The notes: generated from the sequence alone by a model not told the origin. A stretch of 46,817 nucleotides of DNA from Candidatus Avelusimicrobium caledoniensis (GCA_900315795.1 ONAM01000019.1:1-46817); one strand, 5' to 3'; positions 15,218 through 24,325 are shown, numbered from the stretch's first letter. Numbers and translations are program-made.

Positions 15218-17374
15218 TTAGTTCACCGTTCCTGTTTTTGTGTTTAAGATGCGCGCCTGCGGGAAATAATATTTAATAATGGCCATATAGTCCGCACCTT
15301 GTTTGGCTAGTCCGTCCGCGCCGCGCAAACAAAGCCCCACGCCTAACCCCGTATCATAACCGCGCACCAAGACGCTTTTGATATTTTTTCCCTTGTATAA
15401 TGGCACGATATCAAACAGGTTGGAGCGCATTGTCCCCGCGCTTAAGATAAACGCGGTTTCCTGCGGGTTTTTGGTTTCGTAAGAGCCCTTTGTTCCCTCA
15501 AAACGTAGCGACAAAATACGCCCGGTGGGCGAGAAAAGCACAGGCGTTACAGCCCGTAATTTGCCGATGTTTTGCGTGTAATAGGCCAGACGGTCCGTAA
15601 TCTCTTTAGCGTCGTACAAATACATCCATTTGATGCCGGCCCACTGGGTCAAATCTTGCGGGCGGGAATATAAATCCTCGGGAGGATTAGACAGGATATA
15701 TTTGCTGACGTTTGCGGGCGAGAACGTATAACCCGGTTTAGAGGCCGTATTTTCCAGTCCGTCTGCGGTTACCACGCCGCAGTCGGTATAAAAACCGGCT
15801 TGCGCGCGCGACAGACGCACATGGCTGGAAGATTTAGAGGCCTCCAACAAATTTTTAAAAATCAAATTGATACCTTCAAAATGGAATTTATCATCGTTAT
15901 CTGTAATATGATACGCGGCGTTTTTGCTGTTTTCAACAGCATCTAACAAGGCCGAGCGGAACACCACCGATAACGCTTTTAAGGCTGCCTCGTGCTTGAT
16001 ATTTTGCGCCTGTGTAGCCAATAGAGCCGGCACTAAATCTTCCGACGCTACGTTGTTAATCAGTTTAAAGCCGTTTTCGGTCGGTATTACCTGCAAAGCA
16101 CCTTTTAATTCTTTATCGCTTAAGTTAGCCGCAAACATCGTTTCGGCCCGTGCGTTTCGGATAAGTAGCGTATATTTATCTTTTTCTAACGTAAACGTAA
16201 ACGGACGCTTGGCGGAAAATTCTACGTGTCCGCGATTATCCTTTACATCCACCCCGCCCGTTAGCGGGTTAAACACAACCGTCTTTTCCACATACGCGGG
16301 GATACGCAACACTTGGCCGTGTTTCTCGTCAGAAATTACCGTAGTACCCGAACCGCTTACCGCAATTGATTGCAACGCTTGCGGGATGTGTTCGGCGTTG
16401 GCATATAAGGCCATTTTGACAAGCGGCGAAGCGGTGGAAGTCATCACGTGCACAATGGGTTGTTCTAAACGCAGATAAAACAGGTAGTCAATACTTTTAT
16501 CGCCCAGTTCTTGGGCGTACTCTTGTACTTTTTCGGCTAACTCTTTGTTGCGGGTATCTAAACTGTAAAGCGTCGCGTAAAACTGCCAAGCGCGCAAGGG
16601 GTTTTTATCTTTTTCGGCGAGTTTTGCAAAAAGTTCGGCGGCCGGATAATTTTTCTCGTCGTGTGATAACGATTGTTGCAAAAACACCGGAGCTAATTTT
16701 TTACCGTTTTTAACTTCGCTTGCTATCCGCCCTAACATATAAGACACAAACGAAATCGCATACGGGTTAGACGTATAAAGATATTGGAGCTCCAAGGCGG
16801 CTTTCTCTTTATTTCCGCCAAAATACCACGCCAACGCCGTGCCTAATTTAGCAGAGGAAACATATTCAAAATCGGCGGTGAGATAAAATAAATCTTCAAA
16901 CGCTTTGCGTGCTTTTTTGTATTTCCCCGCGCCGAGCAGTAACCACCCTTGCGTAAGCTGGATAAAAGGATCGTCGGGGTTGAGTTCCACAGCTTTGGCA
17001 ATATGCTCAAGTGCCTTTTTAACAAGTCCGCGTTGCATAGACAAAACAGCCAACTCCAAATTAGCCGCGGCCGCCTCTTTTGGGTCCGAAGAATTTTCGT
17101 ATGTTTTGAGTGCAAAGTAGCACTCGTCTATTTCTCCGGCTAAGCATTTTTGGCTGATTGATTTAATACCGTTAGGCAACGAGTAGTCCATGACGCTGTT
17201 ATACAAAACAGCTTCGTTTAAATTTCCGGTAAAGCGCGTAGCGGCTAGGGTAGATTTCGTGCCCGTCTGCGTAAACGACGGTTGTGCGTCCGCGCTCCCC
17301 GACACTTGCGCGCCAAGCGGCAACGCAAAACCAAAAACAACTGAAAATATCCCCAAAATCAAATAGTTCCTCAT
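15218..17374 (-). CDS. Exported TPR and SpoIID/LytB-domain protein
   Basis: A 718-residue exported protein. Residues 1-22 are a signal peptide. Residues about 90-290 hold TPR-like helical repeats (LELAVLSMQRGLVKKALEHIAKAVELNPDDPF... pattern). The C-terminal third (about 500-710) resembles SpoIID/LytB, with YLYDAKEITDRL and the GYDTGLGVGLCLRGADGLAKQG block close to the usual GWGHGVGMSQ-like signature. SpoIID enzymes are lytic transglycosylases acting on denuded glycan strands in peptidoglycan. The signature is altered here, so activity is uncertain. TATAAT lies 6 nt before the ATG and no Shine-Dalgarno exists, so the mRNA is probably leaderless. It heads the operon with the glycosyltransferase and dehydrogenase. 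Confidence 0.82.
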   Translation of the reverse strand: MRNYLILGIFSVVFGFALPLGAQVSGSADAQPSFTQTGTKSTLAATRFTGNLNEAVLYNSVMDYSLPNGIKSISQKCLAGEIDECYFALKTYENSSDPKEAAAANLELAVLSMQRGLVKKALEHIAKAVELNPDDPFIQLTQGWLLLGAGKYKKARKAFEDLFYLTADFEYVSSAKLGTALAWYFGGNKEKAALELQYLYTSNPYAISFVSYMLGRIASEVKNGKKLAPVFLQQSLSHDEKNYPAAELFAKLAEKDKNPLRAWQFYATLYSLDTRNKELAEKVQEYAQELGDKSIDYLFYLRLEQPIVHVMTSTASPLVKMALYANAEHIPQALQSIAVSGSGTTVISDEKHGQVLRIPAYVEKTVVFNPLTGGVDVKDNRGHVEFSAKRPFTFTLEKDKYTLLIRNARAETMFAANLSDKELKGALQVIPTENGFKLINNVASEDLVPALLATQAQNIKHEAALKALSVVFRSALLDAVENSKNAAYHITDNDDKFHFEGINLIFKNLLEASKSSSHVRLSRAQAGFYTDCGVVTADGLENTASKPGYTFSPANVSKYILSNPPEDLYSRPQDLTQWAGIKWMYLYDAKEITDRLAYYTQNIGKLRAVTPVLFSPTGRILSLRFEGTKGSYETKNPQETAFILSAGTMRSNLFDIVPLYKGKNIKSVLVRGYDTGLGVGLCLRGADGLAKQGADYMAIIKYYFPQARILNTKTGTVN

Positions 17375-17386
17375 ATACTCATTATA
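17375..17386 (-). promoter_or_regulatory. -10 box for likely leaderless mRNA
   Basis: On the minus strand TATAAT (17386-17381) is followed by 6 nt and the ATG at 17374. There is no ribosome-binding site, the same geometry as at 5619, 31128 and 42913. Confidence 0.6.
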
Positions 17387-17410
17387 GCATAATCAACCGG
17401 GTAAACCATT

Positions 17411-17468
17411 GGACCTAGGCACTCTCTAGGCCCAAAGGCCCTTGCTAGAAAAAAAAAACAAGTAAAAT
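17411..17468 (+). promoter_or_regulatory. Pilin-like A-tract promoter upstream of ankyrin gene
   Basis: TTGCTA (17442-17447), A10 (17449-17458) and TAAAAT (17463-17468), spacer 15 bp. The preceding sequence contains CCTAGG and CTCTAGGCC, reminiscent of the GC-rich module before pilin promoters. This is a weaker match than the pilin copies. Confidence 0.4.
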
Positions 17469-17510
17469 TTAAGTGTAGGAAAATTCACAACAGGAGTATA
17501 AAAAAACAGT

Positions 17511-18455
17511 ATGAATAAAAAACTACCGTATTTAATCGCGCTTTCGGCACTTGCCGTGTGTTTGCCGGCGGTGTCTCAAGCGCAAGGATTTGTCAAGGGT
17601 GCGGCGCGTGCCGTCAAAGGCGGGAAAGGTGCCGTTAAAATCGCCCAAACGTCTATTGATCCCGGTCTAAAGTTACGGGTAGAGCGGGCTATTGCGGAGC
17701 AAAGAATCAAGATACGGAGAGGCGTTGAGTATCAACGAACACCTCAAGAGGCCGCGCAACGGGCGTTGAATGTGGCCATTTACCGCAATGAAAGTGATCT
17801 TATCAAGCCGTTAATTGCAAGAGGGGCGGAGATCAATTCCTTCTTCCTTGACGGTACAACATTGCTCACTGGTGCCGTAGAGCTAGGTAACTTGAAAACC
17901 GTAAAAGAGATCCTTCAAAATGGGGCGGATATCAATATGCCTGATCGCTTGAGCAAAACTCCGCTTATTATGGCCGCCCAAAAAGGCAACTACGATATGG
18001 TCAAATTCTTGCTTGACAACGGGGCCAAAGTGGACCTGCAAGATGCCAAAGGTTTCACGGCTCTTATGCGCACGAATAACGAAAAAATTGCCAAACTACT
18101 GCTTGATAAGGGAGCGGATCCGAACCACCAAGAGGAGGATGGGTGGACAAAACTCATGTATATTGCCAACGCAGGGTATAAGGCCGATGAAGAGAAAACC
18201 AAGGCCCTGGTAGATCTGGCCACCTTGCTCCTTAAAAACGGGGCCGAGGTCAATCTACGAAACCACCATTATGCGACGGCACTTATACTGGCACTTGACG
18301 CGTCCAATTTTGCCTTGACCAAACTGCTACTGGAACACGGAGCCGACCCTTATATGATGGATGACCACGGCCGCGACGCGTTTGATGTGGCAACGTGGGG
18401 GCCCAACCGTCACAGAGACGACCTCCGCCGTTTGGTCAATTCATACAAAAAATAA
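17511..18455 (+). CDS. Exported ankyrin-repeat protein
   Basis: A 314-residue protein with a signal peptide (cleavage after SQA, near residue 24), a basic region (30-80) and five to six ankyrin repeats from about residue 84 to 300. The clearest repeats contain TPLIMAAQKGNYDMVKFLL, GADPNHQEEDG and ALDASNFALTKLLLEHGAD. A longer insertion lies near residues 215-235. Ankyrin arrays bind proteins; an exported one may act in the periplasm or outside the cell. The start is only weakly preceded by AGGAG (17491-17495), about 15 nt upstream, so translation initiation may be inefficient. A terminator follows. Confidence 0.88.
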   Translation: MNKKLPYLIALSALAVCLPAVSQAQGFVKGAARAVKGGKGAVKIAQTSIDPGLKLRVERAIAEQRIKIRRGVEYQRTPQEAAQRALNVAIYRNESDLIKPLIARGAEINSFFLDGTTLLTGAVELGNLKTVKEILQNGADINMPDRLSKTPLIMAAQKGNYDMVKFLLDNGAKVDLQDAKGFTALMRTNNEKIAKLLLDKGADPNHQEEDGWTKLMYIANAGYKADEEKTKALVDLATLLLKNGAEVNLRNHHYATALILALDASNFALTKLLLEHGADPYMMDDHGRDAFDVATWGPNRHRDDLRRLVNSYKK

Positions 18456-18481
18456 TTGTCGGGCAAACCGTAAATAATTCA

Positions 18482-18510
18482 GGGCGGCTTGTTAGGCCGC
18501 CCTTATTTTT
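18482..18510 (+). terminator. Rho-independent terminator
   Basis: GGGCGGC (18482-18488) and GCCGCCC (18496-18502) form a perfect stem with a T-rich tail. It ends the ankyrin transcript. Confidence 0.85.
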
Positions 18511-18551
18511 GAGGTTAAAACCGTTTGTCTCACAGGCGCAAACGCGCCCTT

Positions 18552-18589
18552 AAAAAAACGATTTTTTTCGCACGCGCCAAAGCGCGCAC
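18552..18589 (-). terminator. Probable terminator of trigger factor gene
   Basis: GCACGCGC (18570-18577) and GCGCGCAC (18582-18589) can form a stem with two G-U pairs. On the minus strand, T-rich sequence follows after a short gap. It is less canonical than its neighbours. Confidence 0.5.
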
Positions 18590-18592
18590 CAA

Positions 18593-19879
18593 TTATTTGT
18601 AGCTTGCTTGCGCTTTTAAGAAGTCAAATACTTTGCGCTCCGTGAGCGTGGCCAAGATGTGCTCTTTGCGCTCGTCAAAAAACGCTTTGATTTTCTTCTC
18701 GTCCGATTTGTTTTGCGAGGAGGACAAGCTCTTGTCTAACTCGGCTTTCCAATCGGCATCGGTGGCTTGCAAGTTTTCTTTTTTGGCAATTGCGTGCACG
18801 ATATATCCGATGCGCAAATCTTTTTCTACCGTCGGGCGGATGCGTTCTTCAAACGCTTTGTGTTGCTCGGCGGTGAGTTGTTCGGGTTTAATTTGCGTCA
18901 TGTTGTGCACAAAATTGTGTAAAGACGATTCGGTATATTCTTCCACCAAGCTTTGCGGCAAGTCAAAATTATTCATTTTAACGAGGTGGTTTTCAATTTG
19001 GGCGACTTCGTCGCGCTGGGAGTTTTGTTTGGCCTCGGCGTCTAAACTTTCTTTGACTTTCTTTTTCAGTTCGTCCAAGGTTTCAAAGCCCATGTCTTTA
19101 GCAAAATTGTCGTCCAAGTTCGGCACGATTTTGTTTTTAATATCATCTACCGTTACGTGGTACGAAACCGTATCGTTACCGTCTTTGGCTTCCACGTCTT
19201 TGACGTCGCCTTTTTTAAGGCCTTTCAATGCTTCGGCTAAGCCGGGCATCGTTTGCGGGGCAGACATATCTACCAGTTCGCTATCGGCGCTGAGTTTATA
19301 ATCATCTTGTCCGTTGCGTTTGCCGGTGTAGTGAATAACGGCGTAGCATTTATCGTCAATGACGGCGCCGTCTTTGGCACTTTCCAAGCGGGCGTTTGCG
19401 TCTAACACGCGGTTTAAGTTTTCGGTTACGTCGTTATCGGTAGCGGTGTCGGCTTTTTTGGTAATTTCAATACCTTTGTAATCTTTTACGTCAAATTCCG
19501 GGGCAACGTCCACGGCCATTTCAAACGTAAAAGCGGCGTTATCTTTGAAGTTAGCAAAATCGGCCTTGGTCAGCGTGGGCATGCCTACGGCATCTAATTT
19601 AGCGTCGCTAACAGCGGCGCCGATAGCGGCTTTGACCGTTAAATCTAACGCACGTTCTTTAATGTGTCCGGCAAAATTTTGTTTGACTAAATCAAGCGGT
19701 ACTTTTCCGGCGCGGAAACCCTGCATTTGGGCGCGCGATTGTACTTGCACGGCGGCGTTTTGGAAACCTTTGGCGACTAAGCTGGGGGCGGCTTCTACCG
19801 ATAGAGTTACGCGGCAACCTTCTTTGCTGAGTTGTTTGGTTTTTACTTCCCCCGCTTGAGCGGTTTTGAAAATGGACAT
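18593..19879 (-). CDS. tig: Trigger factor
   Basis: A 428-residue ribosome-bound chaperone and peptidyl-prolyl isomerase. The N-terminal ribosome-docking signature is GFRAGKVP (54-61; family GFRxGKxP). An FKBP-like PPIase domain spans about 150-240 (YAVIHYTGKRNG region), and the long helical C-terminal arms form the chaperone cradle. The ATG at 19879 is preferred over a GTG at 19897, because AGGAGA lies between them and 5 nt before the ATG. The usual downstream partners clpP and clpX are not adjacent; two tRNA genes lie upstream on the same strand instead. Confidence 0.96.
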   Translation of the reverse strand: MSIFKTAQAGEVKTKQLSKEGCRVTLSVEAAPSLVAKGFQNAAVQVQSRAQMQGFRAGKVPLDLVKQNFAGHIKERALDLTVKAAIGAAVSDAKLDAVGMPTLTKADFANFKDNAAFTFEMAVDVAPEFDVKDYKGIEITKKADTATDNDVTENLNRVLDANARLESAKDGAVIDDKCYAVIHYTGKRNGQDDYKLSADSELVDMSAPQTMPGLAEALKGLKKGDVKDVEAKDGNDTVSYHVTVDDIKNKIVPNLDDNFAKDMGFETLDELKKKVKESLDAEAKQNSQRDEVAQIENHLVKMNNFDLPQSLVEEYTESSLHNFVHNMTQIKPEQLTAEQHKAFEERIRPTVEKDLRIGYIVHAIAKKENLQATDADWKAELDKSLSSSQNKSDEKKIKAFFDERKEHILATLTERKVFDFLKAQASYK

Positions 19880-19916
19880 CTTATTCTCCTTACTCACCGG
19901 ACGAACCGGATAAATA

Positions 19917-19998
19917 TGGACGGAGAGGGACTCGAACCCTCACGGATTACTCCATACGCTCCTAAGGCGTACGCGTCTACCAATTCCGCCATCCGTCC
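19917..19998 (-). tRNA. tRNA-Leu(TAG)
   Basis: The acceptor stem is GGACGGA/TCCGTCC, and the D-arm contains TTGGTAGACGC. The anticodon stem is TACGC/GCGTA with loop CTTAGGA, giving anticodon TAG. A long variable arm and T-arm GAGGG-TTCGAGT-CCCTC complete a class II tRNA. The 3' CCA is not encoded. Confidence 0.96.
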
Positions 19999-20033
19999 GT
20001 GTTGGTTTAATTTTAAGTTGGAACTGCAAAAAG

Positions 20034-20106
20034 TGGGCCATGTGAGGCTCGAACTCACGACCTTACGCTTAAGAGGCGTCTGCTCTACCAACTGAGCTAA
20101 TGGCCC
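20034..20106 (-). tRNA. tRNA-Lys(CTT)
   Basis: The acceptor stem is GGGCCAT/ATGGCCC with discriminator A. The D-arm is GCTC..GAGC and the anticodon loop CTCTTAA gives CTT. The T-arm is GTGAG-TTCGAGC-CTCAC. One mismatch (G27-A43) is seen in the anticodon stem. The CCA end is not encoded. Confidence 0.95.
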
Positions 20107-20225
20107 GAAGATGTACTTATTATAACATATTTACCAAACGCTTTGCACACCCCCCATTTGACAATCCCCCCCGTAAACGATACAATAAAGTGTCGTTATA
20201 CCCACATATATAAGGAATTTACACC

Positions 20226-22106
20226 ATGAATTACAAATCTGTTACATTAGGTGTTTTGTGTGCCGGGCTTTGTCTGGCCACCAACGCCCAAGCGCAATCC
20301 TCATTTGAGTTTGATAACATAGACACCTTGCTTACCGATAATTTACTGGACGAAGCGGCTAGCCGCTATGCGTCCGTTTTGCTTTCTTTCCAACCCGAAC
20401 AAGCCACCCGGCTAGGGTTTGCATCCGCCAACGAAAGCTTAACCTCCCGCACCCCGCGGCAAAGCGCCCAAATGCTTACCGTGTTGCGCTCGGTCAAAGA
20501 GTCGCTGGAACAAATTGACCCTAAGCAACTTTCCCAAGCTAAGCAAATTGACCGCGAATTATTACTCGGCGCCGTCAATGATGCCATTTGGCAAGAAGAA
20601 CAAAACCGTTTTCAACGCGACCCGCTTTATTACACCCAAGCCCTTGATGCGATTTACGACTTAATCGCTAAACCGGCAGAAAGTGCCGTGCGTCAACGCT
20701 TGGACCTGACCGCACGTTTAAACCAACTAACGCAAGTGGCGCAACAAGCCGAGGAAAATTTGTCCAATGTAGCACCGTATTTAGCACAACTGGCTATGGA
20801 AAAAGCGTATTACGCTTATTTATCTGCCGACGAGTGGGAAACCGCCCTCCAACCCGACCCCAACGACCAAGATGCCGTCAACCAAGCCAAACGGACCGTT
20901 TATAATGCCAAACAAGCCGTGAAAAAAATGTTTGATTTGTTTAAGCAACTTTCACAAAAAGAATCAACGCAAGATTTCCGGCTCGGGCAAGACAGCTATT
21001 TTACCGTACTTAAAAACCGCTACCAATGGAGCGGCAAAAAAACCGCCCTATTTATCAAAGAATTAGAGCAAACGGTTGCCGCTTCGCAAACAGAACTGAC
21101 CCAAGCGTTAGAGCCCTTTTTAGCACAAGAAGAGGCAAGCGAAGTGACTGTTGTAGACGGGGAAGATGCCCAACAAACCGCCCCGGCCAAACCGGTTAAA
21201 CCTACTAAGAAGAAAAAATCTAAAAAATTAGAGATGCGTAACGCACAAGATTTTTACGCCGTCGCTAAACCTTTCTTAACGGCAGAACAGGACGAAAATT
21301 TGCTACAAACGCTGGCTAGTCAAGCCCAAAGCGCGCAAGAATTACTGACGCAGCAAGGGGCTCTGCCCACGCAAATAGCTGATTTCAGAATTTCGCCGTT
21401 GCCACAATATTATGCGTACACGCTTGCCTATTTGTTTGTACCGCCGTTTGGCAACCAACTGACGCCGCGGTCCGATTTTTTGGTACGTATCCCGTCGGGT
21501 AATGCAACGGCTCAGCAAGAACAGTGGAATCAAGATTTCAACCCGCTTACGCGCAAGCTGATGATCAGCGGCGAGCTTGTTCCCGGCCGCTATTACCAAG
21601 CCCAAAATACATTGAAAAACAGCAAGGTGCGCCGCTTGTATCCGTCAGCCAGTATGCAAAACGGTTGGGCCGCTTATGCCAAACGCTTAGCCAAAGAAAA
21701 AGGATATATAACATTAGACGAAGAACTTTTATTCTTAGCGTGGGATGAATATATCCACGCGTTGGCGGCATTTGTGGATGCCAAATTGCAAACCCGCCAA
21801 TACTCGTACGCAGATGCGCTGTCTTTCCTTACGCAAACCCACGGGTTAAACGAAGAACAAGCCGAACAAATGCTTAAACAAGTCTCGGCCGAGCCCGGCA
21901 AGGCCGTGAGCTATTTTATCGGGTTGGACGCATTGGAAAACGCACACCGCACGTTTAGCAAAAAATACGGCAAGAAATTTAACGAGGCCGATTTTAACGC
22001 TAAACTATTCCAAGCGGGCAACGTGCCGCCAAGCTTGTTAGAAAAAGAACTCAAACGGCTCTACAAGCGCGACGCAGAAATGAAAAAAGCCAAATCCGCT
22101 TTTTAG
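20226..22106 (+). CDS. Exported DUF885-like protein lacking metal-site residues
   Basis: A 626-residue protein with a signal peptide (cleavage after AQA, near residue 23) and overall resemblance to the DUF885 peptidase-like family. DUF885 proteins carry HExxPGH and EGW motifs. Here the matching segments read GELVPGR (449-455) and NGWAAYAKRL (479-488): the Glu and PG are kept, but both His and the Glu before GW are lost. A Lys-rich, low-complexity insert lies near residues 305-336. It is probably an inactive, binding-only relative in the periplasm. AAGGAA precedes the ATG, and a terminator follows. Confidence 0.7.
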   Translation: MNYKSVTLGVLCAGLCLATNAQAQSSFEFDNIDTLLTDNLLDEAASRYASVLLSFQPEQATRLGFASANESLTSRTPRQSAQMLTVLRSVKESLEQIDPKQLSQAKQIDRELLLGAVNDAIWQEEQNRFQRDPLYYTQALDAIYDLIAKPAESAVRQRLDLTARLNQLTQVAQQAEENLSNVAPYLAQLAMEKAYYAYLSADEWETALQPDPNDQDAVNQAKRTVYNAKQAVKKMFDLFKQLSQKESTQDFRLGQDSYFTVLKNRYQWSGKKTALFIKELEQTVAASQTELTQALEPFLAQEEASEVTVVDGEDAQQTAPAKPVKPTKKKKSKKLEMRNAQDFYAVAKPFLTAEQDENLLQTLASQAQSAQELLTQQGALPTQIADFRISPLPQYYAYTLAYLFVPPFGNQLTPRSDFLVRIPSGNATAQQEQWNQDFNPLTRKLMISGELVPGRYYQAQNTLKNSKVRRLYPSASMQNGWAAYAKRLAKEKGYITLDEELLFLAWDEYIHALAAFVDAKLQTRQYSYADALSFLTQTHGLNEEQAEQMLKQVSAEPGKAVSYFIGLDALENAHRTFSKKYGKKFNEADFNAKLFQAGNVPPSLLEKELKRLYKRDAEMKKAKSAF

Positions 22107-22123
22107 TTAAATCAATTGCTACA

Positions 22124-22154
22124 AAAAACCCGCTCTGCTTGGGCGGGTTTTTTT
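22124..22154 (+). terminator. Rho-independent terminator
   Basis: CCCGCTC (22129-22135) pairs with GGGCGGG (22141-22147) with one wobble, with an A run before and T run after. It can act in both directions, serving the DUF885-like gene and the convergent pilin gene. Confidence 0.85.
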
Positions 22155-22167
22155 GTCATCGGTTTTG

Positions 22168-22674
22168 TTATTGGTAACGATACATAATAAAGGGTTCTTC
22201 TTCCGACCCTTTACTAAAATAGACAGTTGCTCCCGTTTCCGCCTTGCAAAATTTAGCCCGCCAATCGTTACCACCATTAGTTCCCTTTGCGCGACAAAAT
22301 TTCTCACCACCATTATCAACCATGTGTTGTGGAACAATGAATAGATCAAAATCTGTGTTTTTCCCACCGCAAATAAGGCCCGAACTATTGATAAAACATC
22401 TGCCCCAATCGGAGTCAATTACATTACCTCTATCATCTGTATCTGTACCGGGCGCGTCAATATCCAAGTCGTCTAAATTGAATGTATAACTGCCGTTGGC
22501 TAAATAATATCGTTCTTCGGCTTGCGCTAAACTTTCCGCTAACACTTTTACGTTTGCATAGCGCGCTTTGGCCACCGCCATACGATATTGCGGCAGAGCC
22601 ACCGCCGCTAAAATACCGATGATAAGAACAACCACTAAAAGTTCAATAAGCGTAAATGCTTGTTTGTTTTTCAT
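22168..22674 (-). CDS. PilE-like prepilin, Ala(-1) class
   Basis: A 168-residue pilin with leader MKNKQA, Phe7 as the first mature residue and Glu11. YYLANGSY (56-63) is followed by DDLDIDAPG. Cys93/Cys102 and Cys127/Cys143 are likely disulphide pairs. The ATG at 22674 has AAGGAG (22686-22681 on the minus strand) 6 nt upstream. A much longer open frame continues to 22920, but it runs through the promoter and is not coding. The next gene on the other strand is ackA, which is divergent. Confidence 0.93.
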   Translation of the reverse strand: MKNKQAFTLIELLVVVLIIGILAAVALPQYRMAVAKARYANVKVLAESLAQAEERYYLANGSYTFNLDDLDIDAPGTDTDDRGNVIDSDWGRCFINSSGLICGGKNTDFDLFIVPQHMVDNGGEKFCRAKGTNGGNDWRAKFCKAETGATVYFSKGSEEEPFIMYRYQ

Positions 22675-22709
22675 ATTATTCTCCTTGGATCGTTTTAACC
22701 AACAAATAA

Positions 22710-22737
22710 AATGTAGCAAAAAAAAAAACGATGTCAA
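22710..22737 (-). promoter_or_regulatory. Pilin promoter with T11 spacer tract
   Basis: On the minus strand TTGACA (22737-22732), a 16-bp spacer with T11 (22728-22718), and TACATT (22715-22710) preceded by TGC, an extended -10. This is the T-tract form of the pilin promoter. Confidence 0.7.
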
Positions 22738-22759
22738 GCCCCCCTTGCCGGGGGCAGGC

Positions 22760-22784
22760 AATTTCATTGACGGTGCTTTCGTTG
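22760..22784. repeat. 25-bp repeat, copy 1
   Basis: A 25-bp sequence (AATTTCATTGACGG... to ...CTTTCGTTG) that recurs at 28589-28613 with 24 of 25 identical. Both copies lie upstream of minus-strand pilin promoters and are followed by a TGCCGGGG string. Confidence 0.7.
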
Positions 22785-22920
22785 GGCTTGCCGGGGTGCT
22801 CGCCGCACGGGCGGAACGGGTAAGAGGAAAACAATGTAGGGCACCCTGCAACGGCTCCCTCTTTTTTAGTACAATAAGGATGAAGGAATTTTCCCCCCGT
22901 GGGGCATTAAGGATAAACAC

Positions 22921-24285
22921 ATGATTATATTGTTTTTAAACTGCGGCAGTTCTTCTGTAAAATACAGCGTCTATGATTGGGACCAGAAAAAAAGTTTATG
23001 CGCCGGCGGCGTGGAACGTATCGGCATTGACGGTACGCGTCTTACCCAAAACCGCCCCGGTTTCCCGGAATATGAAATCAACCAAAATTGCAAAGACCAC
23101 AAAGAAGCGATCAATTTAGTTATCAAAACCTTAACCGACAAACAGCACGGCGTCATTGAAGATGTCAACGTGATTAGTGCCGTCGGCCACCGCATCGTAC
23201 ACGGCGGAAAATTTGCTAAATCGGTGGTCGTGGACCAAAGCGTGATTGACGAACTGCGCAACATTTCCGACCTCGCGCCCTTACACAACCCGGCCCACAT
23301 TATGGGTATTGAAGCCGCGCGCGCATTACTTCCTAACGTCACACATGTGTGCGTGATGGACACCGCGTTCCACCAAACCATGGAGCCCGAGGCCTATATG
23401 TACGCGTTACCGCGCAAGTGGTACACCGATTACGCCGTACGCAAATACGGTTTCCACGGCTCATCTGTGTTATACACCTCCCGCCGCGCGGCTGTTTTAA
23501 TGGACCGCCCGGTGGAAGAACTCAACACGATCGTCTGCCACTTAGGCGCGGGGGCCAGCTTGACCGCCGTAAAAAAGGGCCGCTGTATTGATACAAGCAT
23601 GGGCCTTACGCCGTTAGAGGGGCTCGTCATGGGCTCGCGCTCGGGAGATATTGACCCGTCTGCATGTTTTTACATGATGAAAAAGCTCAACATGTCGCCC
23701 GAAGAAATGTACCCGATTTTGAACAAAAAAAGCGGTATGTATGCTCTCACCGGCGACCGCTTTTCCGACCAGCGCGATGTGCGCAAAGGCATTGACGAGG
23801 GCGACGAACTGTGCGAAATGGCCGCCCAAGTACAAGCCCATCGCATTAAAAAATACCTCGGTGCGTACATGGCCGAGCTGGGTAGTTTAGATTGTATCGT
23901 TTTCACGGCCGGTATCGGCGAGCGCGACCCGGACGTACGCGCGCGCTCGTTAGCGGGCTTAGAGAATTTTGGTATTATCTTAGACAAAGAGCGCAACGAA
24001 GTCGCCAACACTAATAAGGTGGAATGCTTACTTTCTGCGCCGGAGTCCAAAGTTAAAATTTTCTTAATTCCTACCGATGAAGAAATTGTAGGGGTGCAAG
24101 ATATTGTAGCTATTTTGGAAGGGAAATACGACGTTTACACGAAATTCCGGTATATCTTCCAAGAAAAAGATTACCGCAACAAACTGCGTGATGCGGCGTT
24201 TGTAGAACAAGCGAAACAAAAACCCGAGTTGTTAAAAGCGGCTATAAACGTGCCTGAGCAGTTGTTAAAAGCAATTAAACAATGA
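22921..24285 (+). CDS. ackA: Acetate kinase with C-terminal extension
   Basis: Converts acetyl phosphate and ADP to acetate and ATP, the energy-yielding last step of acetate fermentation. Family motifs are LNCGSSSVKY (6-15), GHRIVHGG (89-96), catalytic Asp147 in VMDTAFHQTM, GFHG (177-180), the GLTPLEG loop (228-234) and GIGE (331-334). The protein has 454 residues against about 400 in well-studied enzymes; residues from about 405 form an extra charged helical tail. No phosphotransacetylase gene is adjacent. AAGGA lies 7 nt before the ATG, and a strong terminator hairpin follows. Confidence 0.97.
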   Translation: MIILFLNCGSSSVKYSVYDWDQKKSLCAGGVERIGIDGTRLTQNRPGFPEYEINQNCKDHKEAINLVIKTLTDKQHGVIEDVNVISAVGHRIVHGGKFAKSVVVDQSVIDELRNISDLAPLHNPAHIMGIEAARALLPNVTHVCVMDTAFHQTMEPEAYMYALPRKWYTDYAVRKYGFHGSSVLYTSRRAAVLMDRPVEELNTIVCHLGAGASLTAVKKGRCIDTSMGLTPLEGLVMGSRSGDIDPSACFYMMKKLNMSPEEMYPILNKKSGMYALTGDRFSDQRDVRKGIDEGDELCEMAAQVQAHRIKKYLGAYMAELGSLDCIVFTAGIGERDPDVRARSLAGLENFGIILDKERNEVANTNKVECLLSAPESKVKIFLIPTDEEIVGVQDIVAILEGKYDVYTKFRYIFQEKDYRNKLRDAAFVEQAKQKPELLKAAINVPEQLLKAIKQ

Positions 24286-24291
24286 TTTACG

Positions 24292-24325
24292 CGCCCGTTT
24301 GTTTGTTGTCAAACGGGCGTTTTAT
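24292..24325 (+). terminator. Rho-independent terminator
   Basis: CGCCCGTTTG (24292-24301) and CAAACGGGCG (24310-24319) form a perfect 10-bp stem followed by T-rich sequence. It separates ackA from the DUF47 gene. Confidence 0.85.

Noticed and set aside
22675..22920. N-terminal extension of the pilin gene to 22920
   Set aside because: The extension crosses the TTGACA/T11/TACATT promoter, while AAGGAG lies before the ATG at 22674.
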